Shown: one piece after another, positions 17,037-24,770 of the stretch
How positions within the stretch are numbered: the stretch's first letter is position 1
Layout of the letters: every line of letters starts with the position of its first letter
Origin: a virus
Virus record (IMG/VR): IMGVR_UViG_3300035698_034402
Span: 1 to 64,000 of that record
DNA: 64,000 bases
Direction: 5' to 3' (one strand)
Program-made: the position numbers and the translations under genes
The notes under the pieces: generated by a model
Told to the model about the DNA's origin: nothing
The model's database searches: none
What the model saw: only the letters and a program-made list of their open reading frames with translations

Positions 17037-17105
17037 ATGATTGGCCTGGCGGAGAGCCGGTTCAGACCAGACTGGCAGATCGCTAAATATCTGCCTGGCT
17101 GGTAA
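17037..17105 (+). CDS. Possible micro-ORF, 22 aa
   Basis: Starts MIGLAESRFRP and ends LPGW. An AGGATAATAGAG sequence provides a plausible ribosome-binding site. It fills the first half of the 168-base gap after the polymerase gene. Short length makes it uncertain. Confidence 0.35.
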   Translation: MIGLAESRFRPDWQIAKYLPGW

Positions 17106-17108
17106 AAT

Positions 17109-17177
17109 GTGAATAAGTGGAAACTTCGTATCGTAGACGGATTTCTTGACAAGCTCATGTTTCATTGCAGAAAATAG
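17109..17177 (+). CDS. Possible micro-ORF, 22 aa
   Basis: A GTG start four bases after the stop of the previous micro-ORF, encoding a basic, hydrophobic peptide (VNKWKLRIVDGF...). No clear ribosome-binding site of its own, so expression would need coupling. Its stop lies in the ribosome-binding site of the next gene. Confidence 0.3.
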   Translation: MNKWKLRIVDGFLDKLMFHCRK

Positions 17178-17187
17178 GAGGTCAGAG

Positions 17188-17385
17188 ATGGGTACTGAGA
17201 CCGCACAAAGCCAGTTAGGCCTGGATGAGGTCCGAGGAAACTGGATCGATCCCAATATCGAACCTGGGTTGCTTGATGCAAACGACCCCGAGGCGGTCTC
17301 CGGGCGATCCGCAAGCGATTTTCGATCTAACAAGGACGCCTGGCCCGGCGGGGAGCCGTTTCAAACTAGGCTTGAAGACCGTTAG
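17188..17385 (+). CDS. Small acidic protein, 65 aa
   Basis: The ATG at 17188 follows a strong TAGGAGG site. The protein is hydrophilic and acidic, starts MGTETAQSQLG and has no predicted membrane segment. Its composition resembles the next gene product: Asp/Gly/Asn-rich, ending in an acidic -LEDR versus -LDDR. The two may be diverged paralogs. Both lie between the two polymerase genes. Function unknown. Confidence 0.6.
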   Translation: MGTETAQSQLGLDEVRGNWIDPNIEPGLLDANDPEAVSGRSASDFRSNKDAWPGGEPFQTRLEDR

Positions 17386-17414
17386 GCGGGGGTATTCGAC
17401 GAAGGAGAAAATTC

Positions 17415-17729
17415 ATGGCAACGTGGCAAGATGATATGGGGATTGATGCGGTCGATGGGCAGATCCAGGGTTCCACGTCGGATCACGCCAAGTGCGATAC
17501 TAAGTATCCGGCTTCATACCGCGGCGATATCGAGGATGCGCCGCGTGTGTCCGAAGAGTACACGGACCAAGCTGAGCCGCATCCCCAGATAGGGGATACG
17601 GATATGGGTAACGCTACCGGCGGCACTACCGACTGCTCGCGGGTTCATGACACCGAGGTGGCTCACGACGGCTATGGTGGCCGCGGGTCGGGCAAGAAGG
17701 ATGTGGACCCTGCGCTCGACGATCGCTAG
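17415..17729 (+). CDS. Small acidic protein, 104 aa
   Basis: Hydrophilic, Asp/Gly-rich and probably largely disordered, with DMGIDAVDGQ at the start and PALDDR at the end. It has a GAAGGAGAA ribosome-binding site. The ending and composition echo the 65-aa neighbour. Function unknown. The DNA-mimic-like acidity is noted, but the charge is not extreme. Confidence 0.6.
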   Translation: MATWQDDMGIDAVDGQIQGSTSDHAKCDTKYPASYRGDIEDAPRVSEEYTDQAEPHPQIGDTDMGNATGGTTDCSRVHDTEVAHDGYGGRGSGKKDVDPALDDR

Positions 17730-17740
17730 GAGAATAGCTT

Positions 17741-18124
17741 ATGAACACAGCGCTTAAGGTAGTTAAGAGAGCGCAGAGTCTTGGTACGGCGCTTGAGGTA
17801 ATCAAGCGGGCGCGGGATATTAGTGCGCAACGGCGAACCATTCCTGAGAAGTCCGCTTCGCCTGTTAAAGCTGCGGCTGCGTCTGAGGAGCCGAAGTATA
17901 CTTTGCCGGAGGCGGCGGCGCTTCTTGCGAAGGCAGCGCAGGCCATTGTGAAGGCTGCGGCGGAGAAAGCTGTGCAAACGACCAAGGAGGTCGGGACAGA
18001 ACTAAAGGCAGCCGAATATCGTATCCCGCCTATCGAAGTCAACGTGCCGGATCCGGTAGATTACGACAAGCTTCGGCAAGTGGTCCGTGAGGAGGTTGGG
18101 CTGGTCAAAGGAGACGGCAAGTGA
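17741..18124 (+). CDS. Hypothetical Ala/Lys-rich helical protein, 127 aa
   Basis: Predicted almost entirely helical, with an Ala/Lys/Glu-rich central stretch (about 58-88, LPEAAALLAKAAQAIVKAAAEK), probably a coiled coil or amphipathic helix. A short KxVKRAQ / VIKRARD near-repeat is visible in the first 30 residues. It has a TAGGAGAATAG ribosome-binding site, and its stop overlaps the GTG of the next gene. Function unknown. Confidence 0.6.
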   Translation: MNTALKVVKRAQSLGTALEVIKRARDISAQRRTIPEKSASPVKAAAASEEPKYTLPEAAALLAKAAQAIVKAAAEKAVQTTKEVGTELKAAEYRIPPIEVNVPDPVDYDKLRQVVREEVGLVKGDGK

Positions 18125-18840
18125 ATTCATTTAACCCTCGACTAGCGGCGGTTGCCTTAGCCAGAGTGGACCAGTTTGAAAAGCCCGGGTTTGTTCCGGC
18201 GGATGCTGGGGGCAGTATGCCGGTGGACGCAGGCCCTCCAGGAGCCGCTCCAGGCGGGATTCCCCCTGAATTAGCCGCGGCGATGGGAGGAGGCGGAGGC
18301 GGAGGCGGAGGCGGGGCTCCCCCGGGGTTGGATGTGGCAATGGGGGGAGGCGGGGGCGAGATACCCCCCGAACTGGCTGCGGCAATAGGGGGAGGCGGAC
18401 CTTCTCCAGGCGGCGCACCTCCTCCGGGAGGCGGACCCCCTCCAGGCGCCGACATTGGCGAGCAGCTGGCCAGCGTCAACAGTAAGCTCGATCAGCTAAT
18501 CGGGACGCTCCAGGGGTTTCTGATGGGGCAAGAATCGGCGGGCGGCGCTAAGGGTAGCGGAGGCGGAGGTGGTCAGAAGGAATTGCTTGGGCTCGTTCAG
18601 CAGATGGCTACGCAAATGGGCATTTCGTCTCCGGATGCTATGGGCGGCATGGGCGCAGGTGGCGCAGGAGCTGCGGCGCCTTTGGGGGCCGGGATGCCGG
18701 GAGCGCCTGCTGCTCCAGCGGGTCCGTTGGCTCCAGCAATGCCAGGCATGACGTTATCGGCGAGTGACGCGAGAACGCCGCCGAATAAACATAGCCCGGC
18801 TGCGCGGGTTAGCAGGTTGCTTACAGATCTGGCGGTATAA
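18121..18840 (+). CDS. Gly/Pro-rich repetitive protein, 239 aa
   Basis: After a short N-terminal helix, residues 28-115 are low-complexity. Three variants of the block IPPELAAAMGGGG are separated by Gly and Pro runs. A helix follows (about 118-140, IGEQLASVNSKLDQLIGTL), possibly an oligomerising coiled coil, then a Gly-Met-Ala-rich tail. The C-terminus (ARVSRLLTDLAV) is amphipathic. It begins at a GTG overlapping the upstream stop and ends at TAATG, overlapping the next start. Similar Gly/Pro/Met low-complexity tails occur in the portal and scaffold-like proteins of this phage. Confidence 0.6.
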   Translation: MNSFNPRLAAVALARVDQFEKPGFVPADAGGSMPVDAGPPGAAPGGIPPELAAAMGGGGGGGGGGAPPGLDVAMGGGGGEIPPELAAAIGGGGPSPGGAPPPGGGPPPGADIGEQLASVNSKLDQLIGTLQGFLMGQESAGGAKGSGGGGGQKELLGLVQQMATQMGISSPDAMGGMGAGGAGAAAPLGAGMPGAPAAPAGPLAPAMPGMTLSASDARTPPNKHSPAARVSRLLTDLAV

Positions 18841-19064
18841 TGCGCGTCGTGCTCAAAGGGGAAAAACTTAGCGCTATTCCTGTAGAAAACCAGGGGGTTG
18901 GGCAGGTGGCGGTGTACGACGACGGCGGAGTGTTGCTAGCGCTGATGTGGAAGCGCGATGACGGGACAATTGCTCTCACCCGTGCGGGAGAGGGCGATTT
19001 TGAGCGGTTGACGCAGCAAATGGGTCTGTCCAAGCGTGTAGCTGCCCGCTGTGTCACGTTGTAA
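18840..19064 (+). CDS. Hypothetical protein, 74 aa
   Basis: A compact, probably beta-rich small protein (MRVVLKGEKLS, VAVYDDGGVLLALMWKRDDG) with a C-terminal helix containing GLSKRVAARC. The start overlaps the upstream stop. The last gene before two tiny hydrophobic ORFs. No family recognised. Confidence 0.55.
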   Translation: MRVVLKGEKLSAIPVENQGVGQVAVYDDGGVLLALMWKRDDGTIALTRAGEGDFERLTQQMGLSKRVAARCVTL

Positions 19065-19077
19065 GAGGAGAAGTTCA

Positions 19078-19137
19078 ATGTGTCCGTTCAGTATTATCGG
19101 AATTCTGTTGGCGTTTTTCGCGCTGTTCAGTTTCTAA
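19078..19137 (+). CDS. Hydrophobic micropeptide, 19 aa
   Basis: Encodes MCPFSIIGILLAFFALFSF, nearly all hydrophobic and long enough for one membrane helix. The AGAGGAGAAGTT ribosome-binding site is strong and correctly spaced. The same AGGAGAAGTT site precedes the next micro-ORF, which argues that both are translated. Confidence 0.55.
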   Translation: MCPFSIIGILLAFFALFSF

Positions 19138-19152
19138 ATAGGAGAAGTTGGT

Positions 19153-19236
19153 ATGGGTTTGCTCGAAGCTATCGTAGCTTTCGTGACGTTGATGCTGGGG
19201 TTTTTTAATCTCAGCGACTTCACGTTCCCGTTCTGA
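19153..19236 (+). CDS. Hydrophobic micropeptide, 27 aa
   Basis: Begins MGLLEAIVAFVTLMLGFF and ends DFTFPF. It has one predicted membrane helix and the same AGGAGAAGTT ribosome-binding site as its neighbour. Lies 15 bases after the 19-aa ORF. A small holin-like, pore-forming or membrane-anchoring role is conceivable, but nothing decides between these. Confidence 0.55.
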   Translation: MGLLEAIVAFVTLMLGFFNLSDFTFPF

Positions 19237-19260
19237 ACACGCTGATCGAAGGATAGCAGA

Positions 19261-19290
19261 GGGGGCGCACCGACTGGTCGCGCCCCGTTT
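19261..19290 (+). terminator. GC-rich hairpin, weak terminator candidate
   Basis: GGGGCGC at 19262-19268 pairs with GCGCCCC at 19280-19286, with an extra ACC/GGT pairing inside. Only GTTTG follows, so termination would be weak. It may instead separate the translation of the small genes from the second polymerase gene. Confidence 0.4.
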
Positions 19291-19310
19291 GCTACTCCCA
19301 GGAGAGCGCC

Positions 19311-21158
19311 GTGGATACGACGGTTGGCCAGCTGCTTATTAACGAAGCTTTGCCTCCCGATCTGCGGGACTACAACCGCAGATTGGACAAGGCGGGCCTG
19401 AAAGATCTGCTCCGCGAGGTCATGCGGCGGTATCCGGAGCGCTACAAGGAAATTGCCCATCGGCTGGAACAATTGGGCGCAGATTTTGCCACGTCCACGG
19501 GCTCCAGTTTTTCGCTGAAGGATCTACGTCCTTCCCAAACAAAACGACGTATCGTAGCGGAAATCGAACGTCAGCTCAGCCGGACAACTAATCACCCTAC
19601 CTGGTCGGATGAAACGAAGGATCGCAAGATTATCGAGCTGTTGGGCTCTCGCATGGATGAGCTGCAGAAGGGCACCCACGCCGAGGGGCTGGCAGAAGGA
19701 AATAGCTTTTCGCGAATGATACGATCAGGCGCTCGGGGTAACCCGGCGAACTTGTCTTCCCTTCGCGGGGCTGATCTGCTTGTACTCGATCATCGGGATC
19801 GTCCGATCCCGATCCCGATTACCCACAGTTTCAGCGAGGGGCTCAGCCCGGCGGAGTATTTTGCCCAAGCTTATGGGACTCGTAAGGGCGTGATCGGGGC
19901 CAAGCTGAGTACCGCGAGTGCTGGGTTTCTCAATAAACAGCTGGTTAATACAGCCGGACAATTGCTCGTTACTGACGAGGAGCCCCTCGAAGGCACGGGT
20001 TTGCCTGTGGATATCGACGACCCGGACAACGAGGGCTCGGTTTTAGCTCGGGGCTACGGGGAATTCCCGGCGGGCACCATTCTGACCCCTTCTAGTGTCC
20101 GAGCGCTTCAACGTCTGGGGCACGACGAGATTCTGGTGCATTCGCCAATCTCAGCGGGTGGCGCAGGGGTTCCTCGTTTGGCGGCTGGGATACGGGAGCG
20201 AGGTGGGCTATCCCCGGTCGGAGATAATATCGGGATTGCTGCGGCACAGGCAGTGGGCGAGGTGCTTTCGCAAAGCCAGCTGTCTAGCAAGCATTCTGCG
20301 GGAACCGGAGGCGCTCCTTCGGCCACGCTCAGCGGATTCCAGGCTATCAATCAGTTGGTGCAGGTGCCGCGTACGTTCCAGAACGCTGCTACAATATCCC
20401 GGTTGGACGGCATCGTGGAACGGGTCGAGGATGCGCCGCAGGGCGGCAAGTACGTCTGGGTGAACGACGAGAAGCATTATGTCCACTCCGGAATTGAAAT
20501 CAGAGTCAAGATCGGTGATCGAATTTCTGCGGGCGATATGGTATCCGCTGGGGTGCCTAACCCCTCGGAAGTGGTTAAATACAAACACATCGGGGAGGGT
20601 CGTCGATATCTGGTTCGACAGCTTCGGGACACTTTGGAGTCTCAGGGGGTTGGAATTCACCGGCGGAACCTTGAGTTGCTCGCCCGAGGACTGGTCAATC
20701 ATGTCCGCGTTGTAGACCCCGACGGCGTCGCAGGTGCGTTGCCTGATGATATTCTCCCCTATGATGAGTTGGTTCGGCAGTATCAGCCCCGTTTTGGGAA
20801 CCTCTCTCTGACGCCGGGGCGTGCGCGTAACAAATATCTTGAGAGACCGGCGCTGCACTACTCCATTGGCACCCGGCTGACTCCGGAGGTTATCGCTACG
20901 CTCAAGAAACACGGAGTAGGGGAGGTTGTTGTACACGAGGATCCTCCTCCGTTCGAGCCCCATATGGTGCGGGCGATGGAGAGCACATTGCACGATCCGG
21001 ACTTCTTTCGGCGACTGGGTGGCTTTTACATCGGGAAAGGGTTCATGGACGCGGCGCAGCGGGGAGGCAAATCAGAAATCCACGGTCAGAACTGGGGGCA
21101 CTCTTTGGCGCAGGGGCAGGAGTTTGGTAAGCAATTGGCTACTAAGGGTGTGTATTAA
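19311..21158 (+). CDS. RNA polymerase beta' C-terminal part, 615 aa
   Basis: This supplies the part of beta' missing from the fused subunit. RSGARGNPANLSSLRG (about 138-153) matches the conserved SGARGS block. HSFSEGLSPAEYFAQAYGTRKG (172-193) is the bridge helix, and AKLSTASAGFLNKQLVN (197-213) is the trigger-loop region. NIGIAAAQAVGEVLSQSQL (near 310) matches the conserved AAQSIGEPGTQ segment of the C-terminus. A later block with the pattern GVGIHRRNLELLARGL corresponds to the terminal helical region. The 615 residues cover the family's C-terminal half without large insertions. The GTG start has an AGGAGAG site. It is separated from the other subunit by 2.3 kb of small genes, so this split is not a simple frameshift. 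Confidence 0.92.
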   Translation: MDTTVGQLLINEALPPDLRDYNRRLDKAGLKDLLREVMRRYPERYKEIAHRLEQLGADFATSTGSSFSLKDLRPSQTKRRIVAEIERQLSRTTNHPTWSDETKDRKIIELLGSRMDELQKGTHAEGLAEGNSFSRMIRSGARGNPANLSSLRGADLLVLDHRDRPIPIPITHSFSEGLSPAEYFAQAYGTRKGVIGAKLSTASAGFLNKQLVNTAGQLLVTDEEPLEGTGLPVDIDDPDNEGSVLARGYGEFPAGTILTPSSVRALQRLGHDEILVHSPISAGGAGVPRLAAGIRERGGLSPVGDNIGIAAAQAVGEVLSQSQLSSKHSAGTGGAPSATLSGFQAINQLVQVPRTFQNAATISRLDGIVERVEDAPQGGKYVWVNDEKHYVHSGIEIRVKIGDRISAGDMVSAGVPNPSEVVKYKHIGEGRRYLVRQLRDTLESQGVGIHRRNLELLARGLVNHVRVVDPDGVAGALPDDILPYDELVRQYQPRFGNLSLTPGRARNKYLERPALHYSIGTRLTPEVIATLKKHGVGEVVVHEDPPPFEPHMVRAMESTLHDPDFFRRLGGFYIGKGFMDAAQRGGKSEIHGQNWGHSLAQGQEFGKQLATKGVY

Positions 21159-21169
21159 AACTAATGGTT

Positions 21170-21199
21170 TTGAGGGGTCCGAGGTCGGCTTAGTATACT
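21170..21199 (+). promoter_or_regulatory. Possible sigma-70-type promoter
   Basis: TTGAGG at 21170-21175 and TATACT at 21194-21199 with an 18-base spacer, in the 104-base gap after the second polymerase gene. Four and five of six bases match the consensus. It would drive the endonuclease and the following 776-aa gene. Confidence 0.35.
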
Positions 21200-21262
21200 G
21201 ACGAGTATGTCTGGGTGGTTCAACAGGGGAGTTCTCCAGGACGATTTTTGACAGGGTAGCTA

Positions 21263-22405
21263 GTGCTTACAGCTGAAACAGCTATTTTGCTTGATGATTT
21301 TAGCCAATGTCCTGCGGGGGCTGTTCGTATCGGCGACCGTGTGATGACCGCGGACGAGAGCAGGCAGCTGCAATCGCAGCCGGTAGTGGGGCTTCGTAGT
21401 GCTTCCGCGGATTGCTATCATGCGGAGTTTTCCGAGCAGAACCGAAGGAAAGAGCGAAAGACTTATGTAGTTGCTGCGTCTCCAGAAACGGAGATTTTGT
21501 CTTTATACGATCCGGGATCGCGGGAGATGTCGGGGCGAACACCCAGTTTTAATGCCTTTGTTGCGGGACCTCGTTCGGCGCAGTTCCGTGGCGTGTTGCA
21601 TGGCGGTCTGTATGACGATGCCTCCATGCCTAGCGACTCTCGCGATTTATTGTTGGGAATGTTATTGGGCGACGGCTATTACGCGCCTAGTAGCCAGTCT
21701 GGAGTGTATCTTTCATGTTACGATCCTACGTTGATAGACGATACCCGGGAGTATTTGCACGGCTTGGGGCTTGTGGCACGGAGTACTGCAGCGCGCCCGG
21801 AGTTATATCGCCTGGTGCCTTTCGGACGAAGTGAGGGGCGTTATTACGCATTTGCTAGTAACGATCCGGCACTGGCTATGCTTAGAGATTTGGGCGTTGA
21901 GCGCAAGCTTGCCCACGAAAAGGTGATTCCCGAGGTAGGCTATAGCTGGTCGAATGCGTCCGTGGCTCGTTTGCTATCCGGGCTGCTAGTGACTGACGGA
22001 TCAATTTTCTCCCCGTGTGACAGAAGTCACGGCGCGGTGTTTGTTTCGTTTGCTTCAACATCGGAACGTATGGTTCACCAGATCGCGGAATTGCTTAAGA
22101 CGCGATTTGGCGTTCACGATTGTCGATTTGTCTCTCATAGCGGCGAGAGAAACAACGCTCTGCATACGTTGAGAGTTATGTCGGCTTACTCGGTGCGGAG
22201 ATTGCTTCGCACGATACCGCTATTCGGCGTAAAGAAATTGCGGGCGGCACAACTTATGCGTTCGTGGACAACGAAGAAAGAACGTCTGTACGGCTGTTTG
22301 AAGCGCGGACCGGTAGTGCATCGCGGGAGCGAAGAGTGCGTAAGCATTCAGATCCCAGCGGAATCGGTGGTGCTCGGCTGCGGACTTATTGCGAGGGTTG
22401 ATTAA
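21263..22405 (+). CDS. Free-standing intein-derived LAGLIDADG endonuclease, 380 aa
   Basis: The layout is that of an intein: N-terminal Hint-like segment (LTAETAILLDDFSQCPAG, VRIGDRVMTADE), two LAGLIDADG motifs (LLLGMLLGDGYYA, 128-141; ARLLSGLLVTDGSIF, 235-249) and a C-terminal SIQIPAESVVLGCGLIARVD. But the first residue is the initiator instead of Cys or Ser. The terminal His-Asn and following nucleophile are missing, and there are no flanking exteins in frame: a TAG lies two codons upstream and a stop follows directly. It therefore cannot splice and should work, if at all, as a homing endonuclease. It sits between beta' C-terminal and a structural gene, next to the intein-bearing polymerase. 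Confidence 0.85.
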   Translation: MLTAETAILLDDFSQCPAGAVRIGDRVMTADESRQLQSQPVVGLRSASADCYHAEFSEQNRRKERKTYVVAASPETEILSLYDPGSREMSGRTPSFNAFVAGPRSAQFRGVLHGGLYDDASMPSDSRDLLLGMLLGDGYYAPSSQSGVYLSCYDPTLIDDTREYLHGLGLVARSTAARPELYRLVPFGRSEGRYYAFASNDPALAMLRDLGVERKLAHEKVIPEVGYSWSNASVARLLSGLLVTDGSIFSPCDRSHGAVFVSFASTSERMVHQIAELLKTRFGVHDCRFVSHSGERNNALHTLRVMSAYSVRRLLRTIPLFGVKKLRAAQLMRSWTTKKERLYGCLKRGPVVHRGSEECVSIQIPAESVVLGCGLIARVD

Positions 22406-24736
22406 ATGCGTAAACAAGCGACTGGTGTAGGTTCGCCATCCGACGGTGACTTCGAGGTCACGCTTTCTGATTTAGCCCATGCACAATTGCGGGATCGTGC
22501 TCCGGCGCTGTTGGACTACTTGCTCGGGTTCCAGGTGCTGGACCAGAACGAAGATCAAACACACGGCATCGGGATCATGGGCTTCAAGATCGGCGAGCAG
22601 ATGTTGTTTGTGCCGAGCTTTTTCCTCAACGGGGAGCTGAAACAGAGTCTTATCTACATCAAGAATCAGGATCTGTTTGTTCCACTGCAGGACAATTGGG
22701 TGACTTATCTGCTCAATCGACGTCCGTTTACCATGGGCGAGCCCGAACCGCGCAAGGAGCAGGAATTGGGCGTGCAGCAGCCGGATCTGTCGGTATTGTC
22801 CAATACTCGTACGGGGGCAGCTGGCGGGGCAGATCTTTTTTCTCAGCGACAGGCCAGCTGGGAGCCTTGGACTGCGGGCATCGAACAAATGCTCGTTAGA
22901 ATCGGCGGGCGGTACCAGGAGCTTCCCACTTTGCCGGGATTTTTGTCCAAGACGGCAGCTTATGGGACTTCGCGTGCTTTGCTATGCACTATGCGTTCCG
23001 ATCCTCCGTTTGCCGAAGTGGTGTTGGCCCAACGCCCTTTGCACGAGCTGGCGCACAAGCCCTCCGCGAAGGAGGGTTGTAGTTCGAGTCGTAAAAAACA
23101 GCGGCGGGTGGATCGATGGCATAAGCCTCCGCAGCAGAAGCGCTCCGCGTTACTATTTGACGAAGAAGACTTTTACGAGCGGAACGGTCCGCAGCGGGTG
23201 CGGGCGCTATACGGGCACGTCGAAGATCTGCTGCTATCCGATACGGAAAAGAGTGCGCTAGTCCGCGGGGAGTTCGTGTTCAAGGATGCGCGGGAGAAGG
23301 CTAACCAGGCCTACGCTGCGGAGACCGCGGAGCCCAAGAACCTGGCTAACCCTACCGAGAGCGGGCGTCATGAAATGTTGATTTCCAGCGGGGAGTATCG
23401 CGATGTGCTTATTGGCATCGGCCCCCGTGCTCTAGGCAAAGGTTATCTCCGTGTGGCCCTGGTGGTCGATCGGGATACCGGCAACTACGGATACTGGTGG
23501 CCGGAGAGCATCTGGGTTAAACCCAAGGAAGAGGTCTGCGAGGACGATGGGGACTACTTTTCCGCCCTTGCTGGCGCTGAATCGGCCGAGCCGAATAAGA
23601 CCTACGCGTTAATCAGCAAGACTCGCCAGATGTCGGTCGCTTTCCGGGTGAAGCGCAAAGTTCGTACGGCGGACGGCAAGGTGGAGCTGTTCGTTCAGCC
23701 GATGGTAACTGACCCGGGAGCCAAACCCAGCGTGCTGGAGCCTTATAGGCAGGAAGATGTAGTCCAGTTCGGTGACGGACCGCATCTGGCTCATGTTGGT
23801 AATGTAACCAGTGGCGCCCCTTCCGACTCCGGCTTCGACTCCGAACCCGACTCCGAACCCGATTCGGGCTCTACGCCGGAGTTTGCTCAGCTATCTCATA
23901 TTGTTCTGGTGGACGATGACCGAGATCTTCGGGTTGTAAGACAGACCTTATTTGCTCCCAAGACTGCCAAGCTGATCTCGTTGAAAGAGGGCGAGGCGCT
24001 GGAAAGCTGGGGCATGAACGATCCCACCGGCTTGTTAGATGTAGAGATCAAATTGCTCAAGTCCGGCGCGGTCGAGCCCTTGGAGCTGCTGAAGAAGAGC
24101 GAGGGGGTCTATTTGAACAACGTTGGCCCGCACACTCGGGAGCAGGCCGTGCTTGCCTTGGTTAAGTGTGCTGGGTTACGTGGCCCGCAGGCTGTAGGCA
24201 TGCTCAATCAAGCGCCGCTGGACCGGCGTCAGCAATTTTTGGTCAAGAATAATATCGGTATGTCAGGGGGGTTTCCGGAACCGGCATATGGCTATGACGA
24301 CTACTCCGGGGCGCTGGAGCAATATCCTACTGAGGACCAGGTGCCTGTGGATATGCCGATGGGAGCTGGGCCGGAGGCTTATCTGGGCAAGCCCGAGAAA
24401 CACCAGATCATGGAAGCGGCTCAGACCGGGCAGAAGGATATTTTTGACGCTTCGGCTATTGCCTCCCTGGTGCGTACCTCTGATAGCGAGGATCTGATCA
24501 CCCAGTACCTGTCCGACATTATTCTGGGCCTGGACCGGGTCGGGAGAATTCTGTTCATGTACTACTGGCTCAATGAGCAGTTCCGCGATCGCTACGGGCA
24601 GGAGAACATGGTCGAATTGGAGGACCAGCTCAAATCCGTGCTGAAGGGCACTGGGGACCTGGTTCTCTTCCTTAAGCAGCGGCAGGTGGAGGGATCGCCG
24701 ACGGACTCGATGGATATTGATCTGGGCGTGAGATGA
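22406..24736 (+). CDS. Large hypothetical virion protein, 776 aa
   Basis: Not recognised. The N-terminal 110 residues are well-folded in appearance (FKIGEQMLFVPSFFLNGEL, LIYIKNQDLFVPLQDNWVTYLL). A charged linker (about 215-260) is followed by a beta-rich middle domain (about 320-470). A short Asp/Ser/Pro-Glu repeat (SDSGFDSEPDSEPDSGS, about 475-490) leads into a C-terminal part with a long helix (SDIILGLDRVGRILFMYYWL) and an acidic end. It begins directly after the endonuclease stop. The size, lack of enzymatic motifs and place in the head module suggest a structural or internal virion protein. Confidence 0.7.
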   Translation: MRKQATGVGSPSDGDFEVTLSDLAHAQLRDRAPALLDYLLGFQVLDQNEDQTHGIGIMGFKIGEQMLFVPSFFLNGELKQSLIYIKNQDLFVPLQDNWVTYLLNRRPFTMGEPEPRKEQELGVQQPDLSVLSNTRTGAAGGADLFSQRQASWEPWTAGIEQMLVRIGGRYQELPTLPGFLSKTAAYGTSRALLCTMRSDPPFAEVVLAQRPLHELAHKPSAKEGCSSSRKKQRRVDRWHKPPQQKRSALLFDEEDFYERNGPQRVRALYGHVEDLLLSDTEKSALVRGEFVFKDAREKANQAYAAETAEPKNLANPTESGRHEMLISSGEYRDVLIGIGPRALGKGYLRVALVVDRDTGNYGYWWPESIWVKPKEEVCEDDGDYFSALAGAESAEPNKTYALISKTRQMSVAFRVKRKVRTADGKVELFVQPMVTDPGAKPSVLEPYRQEDVVQFGDGPHLAHVGNVTSGAPSDSGFDSEPDSEPDSGSTPEFAQLSHIVLVDDDRDLRVVRQTLFAPKTAKLISLKEGEALESWGMNDPTGLLDVEIKLLKSGAVEPLELLKKSEGVYLNNVGPHTREQAVLALVKCAGLRGPQAVGMLNQAPLDRRQQFLVKNNIGMSGGFPEPAYGYDDYSGALEQYPTEDQVPVDMPMGAGPEAYLGKPEKHQIMEAAQTGQKDIFDASAIASLVRTSDSEDLITQYLSDIILGLDRVGRILFMYYWLNEQFRDRYGQENMVELEDQLKSVLKGTGDLVLFLKQRQVEGSPTDSMDIDLGVR

Positions 24737-24770
24737 TGGCTTTACGTGTCTTCTTTGGGAGCTGAAACGG

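Noticed and set aside
17146-17175. Promoter with TTGACA at 17146 and GAAAAT about 18 bases later
   Set aside because: The implied transcription start would lie after the ribosome-binding site of the gene it should serve, and the -10 match is weak.
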